Part shown: positions 35,704 to 47,686 of the stretch, in pieces
How the letters are laid out: each line of letters starts with the position of its first letter
Position numbering within the stretch: the stretch's first letter is position 1
Source of the DNA: Chamaecyparis obtusa
Taxonomy: Eukaryota; Streptophyta; Pinopsida; Cupressales; Cupressaceae
Direction: 5' to 3'
Length of the DNA: 64,000 nucleotides
Assembly (NCBI GenBank): GCA_027943335.1
Contig: BSBK01002802.1
Location: forward strand, 248,001-312,000
The notes under the pieces: generated by a model
Told to the model about the DNA's origin: nothing
Database searches by the model: none
The model's input: only the letters and a program-made list of their open reading frames with translations
Program-made: the position numbers and the translations under genes

Positions 35704-38306
35704 AAAAGGTTTATGTATTATTTGGTGCTTCGATGAAAATTTGAGAGAGATGTATGATTTAATGGTCACTCTTAGTAGAGATAATCAAATACTAGAAAGT
35801 TTAGATATCATTTGTTCTTTTGATGAAAGCTTGATACTAGTGTAAGGTTAATTATTATTTTATAAAGATTTTAACATCTTTTGATTGGTGTTTTATGAAA
35901 AATATCTATCAAGAATTTTAAATGGAGTATTTAATTTAAGAAAATAATGAAATTATATTATTTTTATTAGATTTTTTAAATGTGAAATATTTCAAGATAG
36001 ATGTAATTAATTAAAATAAAAAATTTGTATCAAAAATATTTCTTTATTTATTTAATAAAAATTATAGAAAATAAAAAGTTAATAAGAATCATAAAATTTC
36101 TTACTATAATTAAAGAATGTTTCTAAAATTGATAAATTTAAAATTAGAAAAAAAACTTCTAAAACTTAAAATCATTTTAAAATTATTTTAAAAATTCAAA
36201 ATAGTTTATGGAATATTAAAACTAGGTTTGTTTGAGAATATGTTGTACATATTAATCTAAAAAATACTAAGTGTGTTATTTGATATATTTTAGCATTATA
36301 TAAAAATATATCAAATCGAAAAATGTGATCTAACAAAATTTTAAACTATAACATATCATTTAAAATTTTTAAAATGGTGCGTGGACTACTAAAGCTAGAC
36401 TTACTTGATAATATGTAGTATAATAATGTAAAATCTGCTAAGATGATTATTGAATATATTGTAGTACAAAGTTAGACCTAATATTAAATATTGTTATTAT
36501 ACCTATAATTACATAGCATAATAGCAATGCTTTAAGCCTGACAAATGCTCCCAACTCCATACAAAGTAGAGTTAGGTTTCAAATAGTTTCCTAGCCCTTT
36601 AAAGAGATACAAAAAAAATACAATATGATCACAATACAACAACAATGAGGAAAAAAAATTAACAATTAAGAAAGACTATAATAAAAGTTGTTGACAACAA
36701 ACAACAAACAAATAGTACAACTAGGTGATTGCATCAAATCTAGAGAAGAAAAATCCTTAATTTACAGATGTGAATCAAGGATATGCTTTTCAATATTGAA
36801 TAATAGTCTAAGAAAACCCATGATATCCACCACTAGATAACAAAAAGGGTGGAGGATAAATATTTCATTGGCCCCAATAGGAGAAAAGCAACAAGAGGGG
36901 AGGAAAATTAAACAAGATGGCTAAAAAGGAGAAATTGAATGAGTCATTGGGGACTCACATACAACATGTCACAAGCATCAATGGTGGAATACAAATAGCT
37001 AGTGGAATAGGTAGATGAGGAATCGACACCTCATCATCAACAAAAGAAATTAAGGCCTCTAAATTAGTATCCAACTCAAAATCCAATATCAGGAGAAGGT
37101 CATGATTAGTATTATTCCATCAAAAGGAGAAATGTGAAACCTTCAAATGAGGACAAGCAATATCCAAGTGACCAATAGAAAAGTATTGTCAATACCAAAA
37201 ATGGATGTCTTCATAATCTAAAGGTTGAACCCATAAGTACTCCCCAATCTATTAAACCACCTTGATTAGGAGAGGTGAAATTTATAGCTCCACAAGGCTA
37301 TGTGCATACTTTTTATGAGAGAACATGGTCATAGTGTTATCCACCATAATAAAATATCCTAACAAATTCCTAAAGCCTATTTAACAATGTGACTTGCACT
37401 AAAAATGAAGCAAGAGATTGAGGAGGTGGACACAAACTGATAGTTGGTAAAAGGAATTTATGGGAGGGATATATGAGGTCCCCAAGGCATGAGAAGAAGG
37501 GAATATTTACCCCAAAACAAAGAGGAAGAATGTATAATTGCATAAGGATTTATAATTGAATAAAAAATAACCACAAAAACCCCTTACAAAATGGTAAATA
37601 TCTATGTTTTTCTTCATAATGGGATGTCATTGATTACAGATACACATATTTATGTATTTGAGACATTCTCAAAATCCTACAAATACGCTAGTTATGGGGA
37701 AAAAATTCCTCATTTTTGTTAATCTTCTCACCCAAAACCACTACAGAAGGGGAAGGTGTAAGCATTAAAGAAAAAATCAAGACGATAGGATATAAAAACC
37801 ACTAAGAGATCAACCCTAGTCAAAGGGGAAGAATCATCCCTATGGGTAATATTGGAAAAGGGTTAGAAGGTGAAGTAGGTTTGTAGTCCACAAAAACTCC
37901 ATCGTTGGAGGTAGGGAATCGTGCAGTACACTAAGGGAAAAAGAGATGAAGAAATCCAAACCAACCAAATGCCATGGAACCCCTCCATAGATCATCTTGT
38001 AAAAGAAGAGACTCAAATGTAGAGAGTGCAAGAGGTCACTCAACCCTTTAAAAATGTATAGAAATAACCTCAATTATAAGATGAAGAGCACATGGCCTAG
38101 AGTGAAATCAACCACTATTACATCCATAAAGGATCTAGGAACACTAAAACTAACATCAAAACTCAATAACCTAACATCAGTAGGAAGTGAACTAGCATCA
38201 ACAAGAAATAAATTTTAAAATTGGCCCACATGGGAAGATGGGTAAGAGGAATGGGAGTTACGGGAGATCTCTGTATTTTGATTATATGTTAACTTAATGC
38301 ATTATA
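35704..38306. other. Unit-2 core sequence, no gene seen
   Basis: It aligns with 17190-18780 and 28440-30771 of unit 1 minus the elements listed there. The joint GAGTCATTGGGG at 36941 marks the missing LINE block, and AGCC at 37374-37377 is the empty site of the TIR element. No coding sequence is supported. Confidence 0.6.
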
Positions 38307-39607
38307 TGTTGGAGATTTTCTAGCAAGCTAGTGTTGACTGTACGTTTGTCATTGATAACAACATATGGTAAGCACCGTGCGTTGAAGTCTTATGTAGATA
38401 ATCTTGAGCATATGTTTCTTAGATATGCTATCAGCATAATATCATAGACGCAGAGGTTGATTCTGAGTGTAGACAGTTGTGCAGTTGTTTATATCAGTAG
38501 TGTTCCTAACAGTGTTACAGGCAGAGTTTTGTATGAGATTCTCAGTATGGTTATGATGGAGCCTTGCGCATTTATATTTGTGTTTTAGACATATTTTTAG
38601 AGCTATGTTCATGGACGTAGAGTTATTTGTGTAGTACAAGCTAAGTTATGATGTTTCTATTTACTAGTTATAGTTTCCTGAGATTGTCTGATAGAGCCGA
38701 CATTATTTATATTATTTTAGTAGTTGCGCCTATCATTTTGATATGCGTGTTTGGTTTCATGTTTGGAGATGAGTTAAGAATGTTTGGTTAAAAGTGCATA
38801 ACATATTTCAGCATGAGAATAAAGTTTCAGTTAATTTGGTGGAGTCGACTGTGTGAAGCGGCGCGTCTACTCATATTGAGTTGTGCGGTCCTTTTTGTGT
38901 TGCGTGCTTGGTTTAGCCATTGGAGATGTTATTGAAGAGTTATATTGTTTCTCTATTATGATTTCAAGGAAGTTCTAACAGGCTGACTTGATTATATCAT
39001 TTGGAGAAAGATACTTATAGCCAATCAATTGTGATTGCTAACTATGATCAAGAGAGAAGAGCAGAAGATGTGAATGCACTGAGACAGTCAATCATCAGTT
39101 GAAGATCTATGTAAAGAAGTAAAGAGCATATGCTATTCATTGGAACTGATCAAGACAACAAGTCTACTTTCCTGTTCACTGAGATCTAGATATAGTTTGT
39201 ATTTGTTATGCAGAAGGTTGCATCCTTCACCATTTGAGGAGTGTGCTCCCAAACAGTGTGTCCTCACCTCTAACAAGGTTATTTGTAAAAGACTCCTAAT
39301 AGGGTCTGACCCTTGACCAGGTCACTGTACTTCATGCATTGTAAATATCAACTCCTAATAGGGTTGTAAGATCTTTTAACAGGGATCATTATACTCTAGT
39401 GCAGTTTATAGTGGGTGCTAATTCCCACCAGAATTTTTACCTATTTGGGTTTCCCCGTAACCAAAATTGTGGTGGTGTTAAGTGTTATCATATTGTGTAT
39501 GAGCTTAATGTTATTTTGTACTTAATTAGATATATAATTGAATCTTGTAGATAACTGATTCACCCCCCCCCCCCTCTCTCAATTATCTCTTGGTACTATT
39601 CTTAACA
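38307..39607 (+). repeat. 5' LTR of the copia element
   Basis: 1301 bp, starting TGTTGGAGATTTTC and ending CTATTCTTAACA just before the primer-binding site. It contains a long C run near its end (39562-39574). Its partner is 47687-48985. Confidence 0.93.
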
Positions 39608-39609
39608 AT

Positions 39610-39621
39610 TGGTATCAGAGC
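39610..39621 (+). other. Primer-binding site of the copia element
   Basis: TGGTATCAGAGC, complementary to the 3' end of plant initiator methionine tRNA, two bases after the LTR. Confidence 0.93.
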
Positions 39622-39664
39622 CAAGTGCCTTGGAGAGAAAGTTTAACAACTTGAGGTTGACTAG

Positions 39665-41274
39665 ATGGAATTATTTAGAAAAGAAAGTCCTAAGTTTGAT
39701 GGAGAGAATTATCTATACTGGAAGAACAAAATGACAACACATGTATAGTGCATTGGTTTTGAGATTTTTGAAGTAGCTACTCAAGAAGTTCAGTCTCCCT
39801 CTCTAAAAGATCTTGCAAAAGATGATGCAACTATTAAGAAAAAGGAAATGTTCACTCAAAATGCTATTTCCAAAGAATCCCTTATCAGTGCCCTATCTGA
39901 CAGTGAGTTTTCAGAGATCAAGAAATTAGATAAAGCCTATAGAATATGGAAGTATCTAGAAGACACGTTTGAAGGTATCCAAGCCAAGAATGCGTGCAAA
40001 AAGACATGGAAGAAAAAATATAATACCTTGGAGATGCTACCTGAAGAGAACATCAGGGCCTATAATTAAATAATTAATGAAGTAGTTGTAGGAATCAAGA
40101 ACAATGGTGGAGTAATTTATGAAGAAGACATAATGGATAATTTGATGACTACTCTCACAATAGAATATGAGAACAAGATAAACATCCTAGATGAGACTAT
40201 ACATTTTTCAAAAGACTTCCAAAGAGAGACCTTAATCAGCAAGATTTCAACATTCGAGATATCAAGTTTGAAGACAAAGCTTAAAAGTGAAACAGCTTTC
40301 AAAGCCTCAGTCCATGGTAAGAAATCCTTGAACACTCCTGGTAACCTTGATAATGAAGATGAGGATAAAGAACTAGATGATTTCATTGCTATGATTTCTA
40401 AGAAAGAAAGAAAAGGAAAAGGAAAATATGAAGGTCAGATACCATTCAAATGTTTTTCATGTAACAAGATTGGTCATTTTGCATCTAAGTGTGCTACAAG
40501 AGTCAAGAAGTTCAAAACTAATTTCAAGCCTAAGTATACAAGAGAATGTTACTATGTTGAAGATGGAGTATTAGATGAAGATTTAGTAGAAGATGAAATT
40601 GGATTCATTGATATTGAAGATATGGAGAAAATGTTTGATGAGATGGATATTGAAGATGAAAAGAAAGCACAAGAGCTAGCATTGATTTCACAAGCAGACA
40701 TCAAAACAGACTGGATCATTGACAACAGTTGTTCACATCACATGACAAGAGACAAAGATAGATTTGTACATTTGGATACATACAAAGGCAACATGGTTAG
40801 ATTTGGAGATAACACTCCTAAACCTATTATAGGTAGAGGAGCCATCACTTTGGATGGAAAGAATAACACTGATGATGTTCTATATGTTGATGGTTTGCAT
40901 CATAACCTACTAAGTGTTGGACAGTTTCTTAACAAAGGATATCAGTTGGAATTCAAAAACAATAAGTGCATCATTAATAACAAAGGAGTAATGATTGCAT
41001 CAGGTTCAAAGACAAAGGGTAATGTTTTTCAGCTTAACTCTGAAGCAAGTTATTTTGTTGCTAAAGTAGATGACGGTTGGTTATGGCACAAAAGACTATG
41101 TCACATCAATTTGACAATATAGTAAAGATAAGAAATGTAAATATTGTAAGAGACCTCCCTAGTATTGCAAAACTAGTTGATACAATATGCAGGGAATGTG
41201 TGATGGGAAAACATGTAATGAATTCATTCAAAAGCAAGCATAATTCAGTAGAGAATAAATTGGATCTAGTGCAT
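39665..41274 (+). pseudogene. copia Gag, protease and start of integrase (broken)
   Basis: A frame opens at ATG 39665 (MELFRKESPKFDGENYLYWK, the common copia Gag start) and continues past stops at about 39746 and 40067 to 41122. A zinc knuckle CFSCNKIGHFASKC lies at about 40450-40491. The protease region has WIIDNSCSHHMTRDKDRF at about 40711; the catalytic motif, normally D-S/T-G, reads DNS, so activity is doubtful. Then comes the GAG-pre-integrase signature WLWHKRLCHIN. A frameshift near 41110 moves the rest (VRDLPSIAKL, CRECVMGKH) into another frame. The reading is cut at 41274 by the nested element. Confidence 0.9.
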
Positions 41275-42155
41275 TGATGTAGGGGCATTCTAGGGTACTC
41301 GGTGAATCTTCATGGAGGTGTGTTGTTTTGGTTCTGTGTTACTCAGTTGCCGCTTTAATTGATGGTCTCAGTTATTGAAGGAACTCGGTGGAACCTCTAG
41401 TGCTCGGTGGAACTTGTGCTTGGTAATTCCTATGTTTCTTGGCATTGCTTATCTTGGTTGGTTATTTCACTGGTGCTCAGTTGTTTTGGTTTACCGACTG
41501 GAGTTCTTGAGGATTTGGTTGGCCGACTTGGTGCATTTATTGTTGGTAGTTTTTGTTGTATTCTCCTATGTAGATCTAGAGGCTGACATGGAGAATTAAA
41601 TGTTTGTAAGGCTATTTGAGAGTCGACTGTTGTTGCATTCAATATTTTTTTGTAATGAGAGCCAACTTGGCTTAGGGGTTAATTATTTCATCTAGCCGAC
41701 TTGTGGCTGAAGATTAGTATTTAAGGAGTGTTTGGGTAGTTGTTTAGGTGGAGATGGAATAAGTCACTAAGTGTGAAGTGTAGATCTAAATCCAGTGAGA
41801 TCTTGAAGATCAGATTGTTATCTGATAGTTTTTAATAGTAGAGCTAGTGGTTTGCATGCTTGGAGACAGGGAGATTTCTTGGAGGCTTGTGAGATCAAGT
41901 TCAAATATGCCTTAGGGTTTCCATCAATTGCTGATCAATTTCAAAACTAGACTAGTTGGAGTTGGCTTGGATCTTTATTGATCTTATAGAACTATTTCTT
42001 GATTGTAATTGGCCAGAACCCAGAAGGCCTTACAACCGGGCATGTTAATGAAAATTCAGTTGAAAACATTGTCTTCTTTTGTAATTCCATGTTGTGGTGT
42101 TTGGCTGCTTGTGAGGATTGTCATTAATTGGATCCTCCTTGCTTGTCCTATGTTA
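41275..42155 (+). repeat. 5' LTR of the nested Ty3-type element
   Basis: 881 bp from TGATGTAGGGGCATTC to CCTATGTTA; the terminal CA of the partner LTR is TA here. Followed by AT and the primer-binding site. Confidence 0.93.
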
Positions 42156-42157
42156 AT

Positions 42158-42169
42158 TGGTATCAGAGC
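42158..42169 (+). other. Primer-binding site of the nested element
   Basis: TGGTATCAGAGC, initiator Met-tRNA type, two bases after the 5' LTR. Confidence 0.92.
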
Positions 42170-42260
42170 AAGAAGATCTTGAGTGTGTAAAATAGTTGAG
42201 GCTATTTGCACCAGGACCTTGTTGGTGATTTATTGCTTGGGTTTTCAAAAATCTTAAAGG

Positions 42261-43264
42261 ATGCCTCTGAGAAGATTGGACCCTAGAGCGATTGCAGATC
42301 TCTGTGATGCTGTGGAATCAAAGATTACAGAGAAGGTAAAATCTGATTTCAGATCTGAGATGGAATTGATGAAGAATGACATGATCGCTGAGGTCATGAG
42401 ATCTATTGCTAGTATGCCAAGGAATTTTGGTACTAACGATGGTTATGAGGAAGCTGTTGAAGACTTTGAAGCTGTTGGATCTAGTGTGATGATTGAAGAG
42501 ACAGATCTGGTGAAGACAGAACTAGTTAGTTGCATAGATCTAGAGCTCTATTAAGTAATAGTTACCGAATGGAAGTTTCTACTTTCTATGGTACTTTGAG
42601 ACCCAAGGATTTGATTGATTGGATTGGTGAATTAGAAGACTTCTTTGAGCTTGAAGAAATTGAAGATCCTCTTTGAGTAAGATTGGCATAGACTAAGTTG
42701 AAAGGACATGTTGCTCTTTGGTGGAAAGAATTACAAAGAGATAGAGAAGATGGAGGTGAAATGAAGATCAATCGGTGGAGGTTGATGGTGACTAAATTGA
42801 AAGCTAAGTTCATACCTGCTAACTATGAGCTTGACTTGTTTAAGAAGTTACAGAATCTAAAGCAACAAGATTTGACTATGGAGGACTATACCAAGGAGTT
42901 CTATAAATTGACTATTCGGTCTGGACACAGGAAAATTAGTAAAGAAAAGGTAGCTCGGTATGTGAATGGTTTGAGATTTAATATTCAAGATGAGCTTGGT
43001 ATGTTGAAGATTGATTCAGTTGAAGATGTTTATCAATATTCTCTAAAGGTAGAAGATAGGTTGAAAAGAAGACAACATAGTAATCCCCAAGGGAAGGAAA
43101 ATATTGATCACTCGGTGAAGGATAAACCAACTGTTGAAGATGAACCAAAACCTGTGGAATTGAAGAAGAAGACAGGTAGAGTTATCTTTAAAGGTACTTG
43201 TTATAATTGTGGAGATGAAGGACACCATTCTTTTGAGTGTACACAGAAGAAGCTTGGTGACTGA
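42261..43264 (+). pseudogene. Ty3-type Gag with zinc knuckle (broken)
   Basis: It starts MPLRRLDPRAIADLCDAVES at 42261. The frame stops at 42552-42554 and resumes in a different frame from about 42573 (TFYGTLRPKDLIDWIGELED), with further stops near 42676 and 42691. It then stays open from 42698 to 43264. The central part is a typical retrotransposon Gag: HVALWWKELQRDR, INRWRLMVTKLKAKFIPANY, KLQNLKQQDLTMEDYTKEF. The C-terminus has a perfect CCHC knuckle CYNCGDEGHHSFEC (43197-43238). Gag forms the particle that packages element RNA. Lesions are few compared with the copia host element. Confidence 0.87.
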
Positions 43265-43274
43265 CGGACTACTG

Positions 43275-43876
43275 TGGTAAATGAGAACATTTAGAATGAA
43301 CCTTAATCTGAGTACTTGCTGGTTCGGCGAACATTTCTTGGTACAAAGGAGGAACCTTGTCAGAGGAGTAATTTGTTTAGAACTTGGTGCAAGTCTAGAG
43401 GTAAACTTTGTGATGTAATTGTTGATGGTGGTAGTGCTGATAACCTTGTTGCTGAGGACATGGTTCATAAACTTGGCTTGAATAGAATGAAACATCCTTG
43501 TCCTTATAGGATTGACTGGTTGCAAAATGTTCATGCTCTGGAGGTGAGGGAACAGTACTTTGTTGATTTTCAGATTGGCCAGTATAAGGATCTTGTGTTG
43601 TGTGATGTTGTGGAGATGAATAGTTGTGATATATTGCTTGGTAGACCTTGGTAATATGATTATAGAGCTATGTATGATTGTGTCAAGAATGTGTTTACTA
43701 TTGAGAAGGATGACAAGAAGTTTTCCTTGATGCCTTTGTTGGATACAACACTCGGTAAGAGGAGTCTGAGTATTAGTAGCCGAGTTGAGTTGGTGGATCC
43801 TGAGAGGAACAATGATCAGTATGGAGAACAAGTCTATGTGTTATCAAGGAAAGACTTGAAAATACAGAGGAAATAG
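43275..43876 (+). pseudogene. Ty3-type aspartic protease domain (broken)
   Basis: After the Gag stop a second coding stretch gives CDVIVDGGSADNLVAEDMVH (catalytic DGGS motif at about 43424), MKHPCPYRIDWLQNVHALEV, LVLCDVVEMNSCDILLGRPW, then YDYRAMYDCVKN after a stop at 43652-43654. That order is the retropepsin-like domain of plant Ty3 polyproteins, whose Pol normally continues with RT. Here the coding region ends at 43876 and the 3' LTR starts 128 bp later. Confidence 0.85.
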
Positions 43877-44004
43877 AAGTGGAAGAGTATGTGAGGTGAA
43901 AAGTTGGAGGACTTGTATGTGAAGAACTAGTTTGGGGTTTATGTGCTGAATCTCGGAAGATGTTCTTCCATCCTATGAGAACATCTTTTTGAATCTGGGG
44001 TGTC

Positions 44005-44885
44005 TGATGTAGGGTCATTCTAGGGTACTCGGTGAATTTGCATGGAGGTGTGTTGTTTTGGTTTTGTGTTACTTAGTTGCAGCTTTAATCGATGGTCTCA
44101 ATTATTGAAGGAACTTGGTGGAACCTCTGGTGCTCGATGGAACTTGTGCTCAGTAATGTCTGTGTTGCTCAGTGTTTCTTGGCTTGGTCAGTTATTTCAC
44201 TAGTGCTTGGTTGTTGTGGTTTACCAACTGGAGTTCTTGAGGATTTGGTTGGCCGACTTGGTGTATTTATTGTTGGTAGTTTTTGTAGTATTCTCCTATG
44301 TAGTTCTAGAGGCTGACAGGGAGAATTAAATGTTTGTAAGGCTATTTGAGAGCTGACTATTTTTGCATTTAATATTTGTTTGTAATAAGAGTTGACTTGT
44401 CTTAGGAGTTAATTTTTTCATCTAGCCAGCTTGTGGCTAAAGCTTAGTATTTAAGGAGTGTTTGGGTAGTTTTTTAGGGGGAGATGGGAAAAGTCACTAA
44501 GTGTGAAGTGTAGATCTGAATCCTGCGAGATCTTGAAGATCGGATTGTTATCTGATATTTTGTAATAGCAGAGCTAGTGGTTTGCATGCTTAGAGATAGG
44601 GGGATTTCTTGGAGACTTTTGAGCTCAAGTTCAGATCTTCCTTAGGGTTTCCATCAGTTGCTGATTATTTTAAGAACTGGACTACCTAGAGTTGGCTTGG
44701 ATCTTTGTTGATCTTGCAGAACTATTTCTTGATTGTAATTTTCCAAAACCTGGAAGGCCTTACAGTTGGGCATGTTAATGAAAATCTAGTTGAAAACATT
44801 ATCTTGTTTTGTAATTCTGCATTGTGGTGTTTGGTTGCTTGTGAGGACTATCCTTAATTGGATCCTCCTTGCTTGTCTCGTGTCA
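44005..44885 (+). repeat. 3' LTR of the nested Ty3-type element
   Basis: 881 bp, TGATGTAGGGTCATTC to GTCTCGTGTCA, preceded by a purine-rich CTGGGG (43994-44000 region) and followed by the TGCAT target duplication. Confidence 0.93.
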
Positions 44886-44890
44886 TGCAT

Positions 44891-45690
44891 ACAGATTTAT
44901 GTGGACCAACTCAAACAAGTTCATACTATGGTGAAAGGTACTTTATTTTATTTGTTGATGATTATTCTAGAATGATGTGGGTTGCATTCTTAAAAGATAA
45001 ATCTGAAGTGTTTGAGAAGTTCAAGATATTCAAAGCTAAAGTTGAAAATGAGTTTGGATTAAAGATTAAATGTCTGAGATCAGATAGAGGAGGAGAATTC
45101 ACCTTTGACATATTTTATGATTATTGCAAAGAACATGGGATAAAGAGACCACTAGAACCCCTCAGTAGAATGGAATTACAGATAGAAGAAATAGGATCAT
45201 ACTTGACACAGCATGCACTATCATGATTGAAGGAAGAGTTGCACACACCTATTGGAGAGATGTAGTCAATACTGTAATCTATACTGTCAACAAAATTCAA
45301 TTAAGGCCAAGCGCAGACAAGACACCTTATGAGCTATGGTTTGGGAATGTACCTACAATAAAATACTTCAGAATATTTGGAAGCAAGTGTTACATCAAGA
45401 GAGATAAATCTATTGGCAAGTTTGATGCAAGAAGCGATGAAGGTATTTTTCTTGGTTACTCTACTAAAATAAAAGCTTATAGATGTTTTAACGTAAGATT
45501 GAAGAAGATCATTGAAAGTGCACACGTAAATATTGATGAAAATTTTATGATTCAAGAGATATATCATGATTATGCACCTATGATTGAAGAAGAACCTTGT
45601 CCTATCAGTAGAGAAACAATTGTTGAAGAATTATTTGACAACATTGATGTATTATTCAATGATCCTAAAACAAGTGAAGAAGAATCATAG
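44891..45690 (+). pseudogene. copia integrase core, continuing after the nested element
   Basis: The reading resumes with TDLCGPTQTSSYYGERYF and VDDYSRMMWVAFLKDKSEVF, then LRSDRGGEF, the catalytic Asp motif of copia integrase. A frameshift near 45155 disrupts the expected QN-G-AER-NRT motif. The rest follows in another frame from 45223 (VAHTYWRDVVNTVIYTVNKI, RPSADKTPYELWFG, GSKCYIKRD, FLGYS). It inserts the cDNA in the functional family. Non-functional here. Confidence 0.9.
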
Positions 45691-45859
45691 AAGGCAGATG
45701 AGAGAGTCACACCTAATGTTCCAAAATTCACATATAGATACCATTCAAAAGAAGATATCATTGGAGATCGAAATAGAAAAGTCATGACAAGATCAAAACA
45801 AAAATAGTTGATGAAGCAATATGTTTACTTTCACAAATTGAACATTTAAGTGTTGAGGG

Positions 45860-47413
45860 TGCATGTAATGATTTAGATTGGCATGAAGCAATGAAATAAG
45901 AGCTAGATCAAATATTTAAGAATGATACATGGGAACTGGTCCCCTGGCCTAGTGACAAAAATGTGATTAGAACCAAGTGGATATTCAGAAACAAGATGAA
46001 TGAAGATGGAATAGTAGTAAGAAACAAAGCAAGACTAATATGTAAAGGATATGCGCAAAGAGAATGAATTGATTATTCTAATACATTTTCCCCCGTAAGA
46101 ATATTGGAAGCCATAAATTTATTTCTAGCCTATGCTACATTCAAAGACTTTAAAGTATATCAGATGGATGTCAAGTTAGCATTCCTGAATGGAGAGTTGA
46201 AGGAAGAAGTCTACATAGAGCAGCCTGAAGGATTTAGCTTATCAAACAAACCTGATATGTTATGCAGACTGAAGAAAGCCCTCTATGGACTAAAGAAAAC
46301 CCCTAGAGCATGGTATGAAAGACTATATGGTTACTTGGTCTAAAGATCAAATTCAAGAAAGGAGCAACAGATTGTAACTTATTCATAAGAGAGACACCCG
46401 AAGGATTATTACTAGTTTCTATTTTTGTTGATGACATTATTTTTGGTGGTAATGACAAGCTTAGTGCATAATTTGCTAAGGAGATGTAGAGTGAATTTGA
46501 AATGAGCATGATTGGACCTATCAAGTACTTTTTGGGATTAAATGTGTAGCAGACAGACAAAGGTATTTTCATTAATCAATCTAAGTATGTGACAGAGATA
46601 TTGAAGAAATTCAAGATGGATGATTGCAAGCCAATAAGCACCCCTATGATAACAGGAAGCAAGCTTTCAAAAGAAGATGATTCAACAACAGTAGATAAGA
46701 CCTTATATAAGTCTAATATGATTGGTAAACTCATATATCTTACTCAATCTAGACTAGATATTTCTAATGTAGTTGGTATTGTTGGAAGATTTGTAGCAGA
46801 ACCTAAACAAAGTCATCTTATGGCAGTAAAGAGAATATTCAGATATTTGAAAGGAACTATATATTATGGTTTATGGTATCCTAATTTGGAGAATGTAGAA
46901 CTTCATGTGTATATAGATGTAGATTGGGTAGGTTGCCTTGATGATAGGAAGAGTACCTCAAAAGGAATAGTATTTCTTGGAGATAGATTAGTTACTTGGA
47001 CAAGTAAGAAGTAGAATTGTATTTCTCAGTCCACAACAGAAGCAGAGTATGTAGCAGCAGCATTAAATTGTTCTACAATTGTGTGGATCAAGCAAATGAT
47101 AAAATATTTTGGAATCCAAATTGATTACCCTATTGTTATTCATTGTGACAACACTAGCACTATCAATATGTCAAAGAACCCTGTGATGCATGCAAAGACA
47201 AAACACATTGAGATAAAATATCACTTCCTAAGAGATAAAGTTACGGAGAAAGAAGTAAAATTAAATTATGTGAGCACAAAATAATAATTAGCAGACATCT
47301 TCACAAAACCTTTACCGAAGGATACATTTGAGTATCTCAGGGAGAAGCTAGGAGTAATTCCCTTCCCTGGATCTGATTATAGTTGTAATAATGCATCAGT
47401 CCTCAGTGAATGA
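45860..47413 (+). pseudogene. copia reverse transcriptase and RNase H (broken)
   Basis: RT begins near W-EAMK-ELDQIFKNDTWELV, with RTKWIFRNKMNEDG, YQMDVKLAFLNGELKEEVYI, PEGFSLSN, LKKALYGLKKTPRAWY and the catalytic FVDDIIFGG at about 46424 (the YVDD position). RNase H then gives LIYLTQSRLDISNVVGIVGR, HVYIDVDWVGCLDDRKST, STTEAEYVAAALN and, at the end, LADIFTKPLPKDTFEYL. Stops at about 45897, 46066, 46340, 46470, 46487, 46547, 47012 and 47281-47286 and at least one shift interrupt it. The close of the protein is very like that of the copia fragment at 1-396, so the two elements are related. Confidence 0.92.
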
Positions 47414-47686
47414 TGAATGGTTGACTACTCTACTTCAGGAGTAGTACCTGTGCTTATTTTTTTTGGCACCCTTTGCCATTGATGTCAAAGGGGGAGTATA
47501 TAGTCATGAAAAACTATCAGTTGAGGAATATGAAGGGGGAGTATATAGTAAGAAGATGCAATAGTTGAAAAATTCATCCTTGGGGGAGTTTTGTTGAGGA
47601 AATGGAGAATGTTATAAAATAATTGTACATTTGGATTGGTGGTGTTTTTCATTCCATATGTTGCCATCAATGCCAAAGGGGGAGAT

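Larger units (their letters stand above)
41275..44885 (+). mobile_element. Nested Ty3-type LTR element encoding only Gag and protease
   Basis: Two LTRs of equal length (881 bp, 41275-42155 and 44005-44885), with TGCAT duplicated at 41270-41274 and 44886-44890. The copia integrase coding sequence continues on the far side of the insertion. The interior is only 1.85 kb: Met-type primer-binding site (42158-42169), Gag, zinc knuckle, protease, then the 3' LTR. There is no RT, RNase H or integrase. Gag and protease resemble plant Ty3 elements. It resembles the TR-GAG class of non-autonomous elements but keeps a protease domain. LTR divergence is about 10% by eye. Confidence 0.93.

Noticed and set aside
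41275..44885. A host gene captured between two repeats
   Set aside because: Equal LTRs, primer-binding site, 5-bp target duplication and Gag/protease motifs identify an LTR element.
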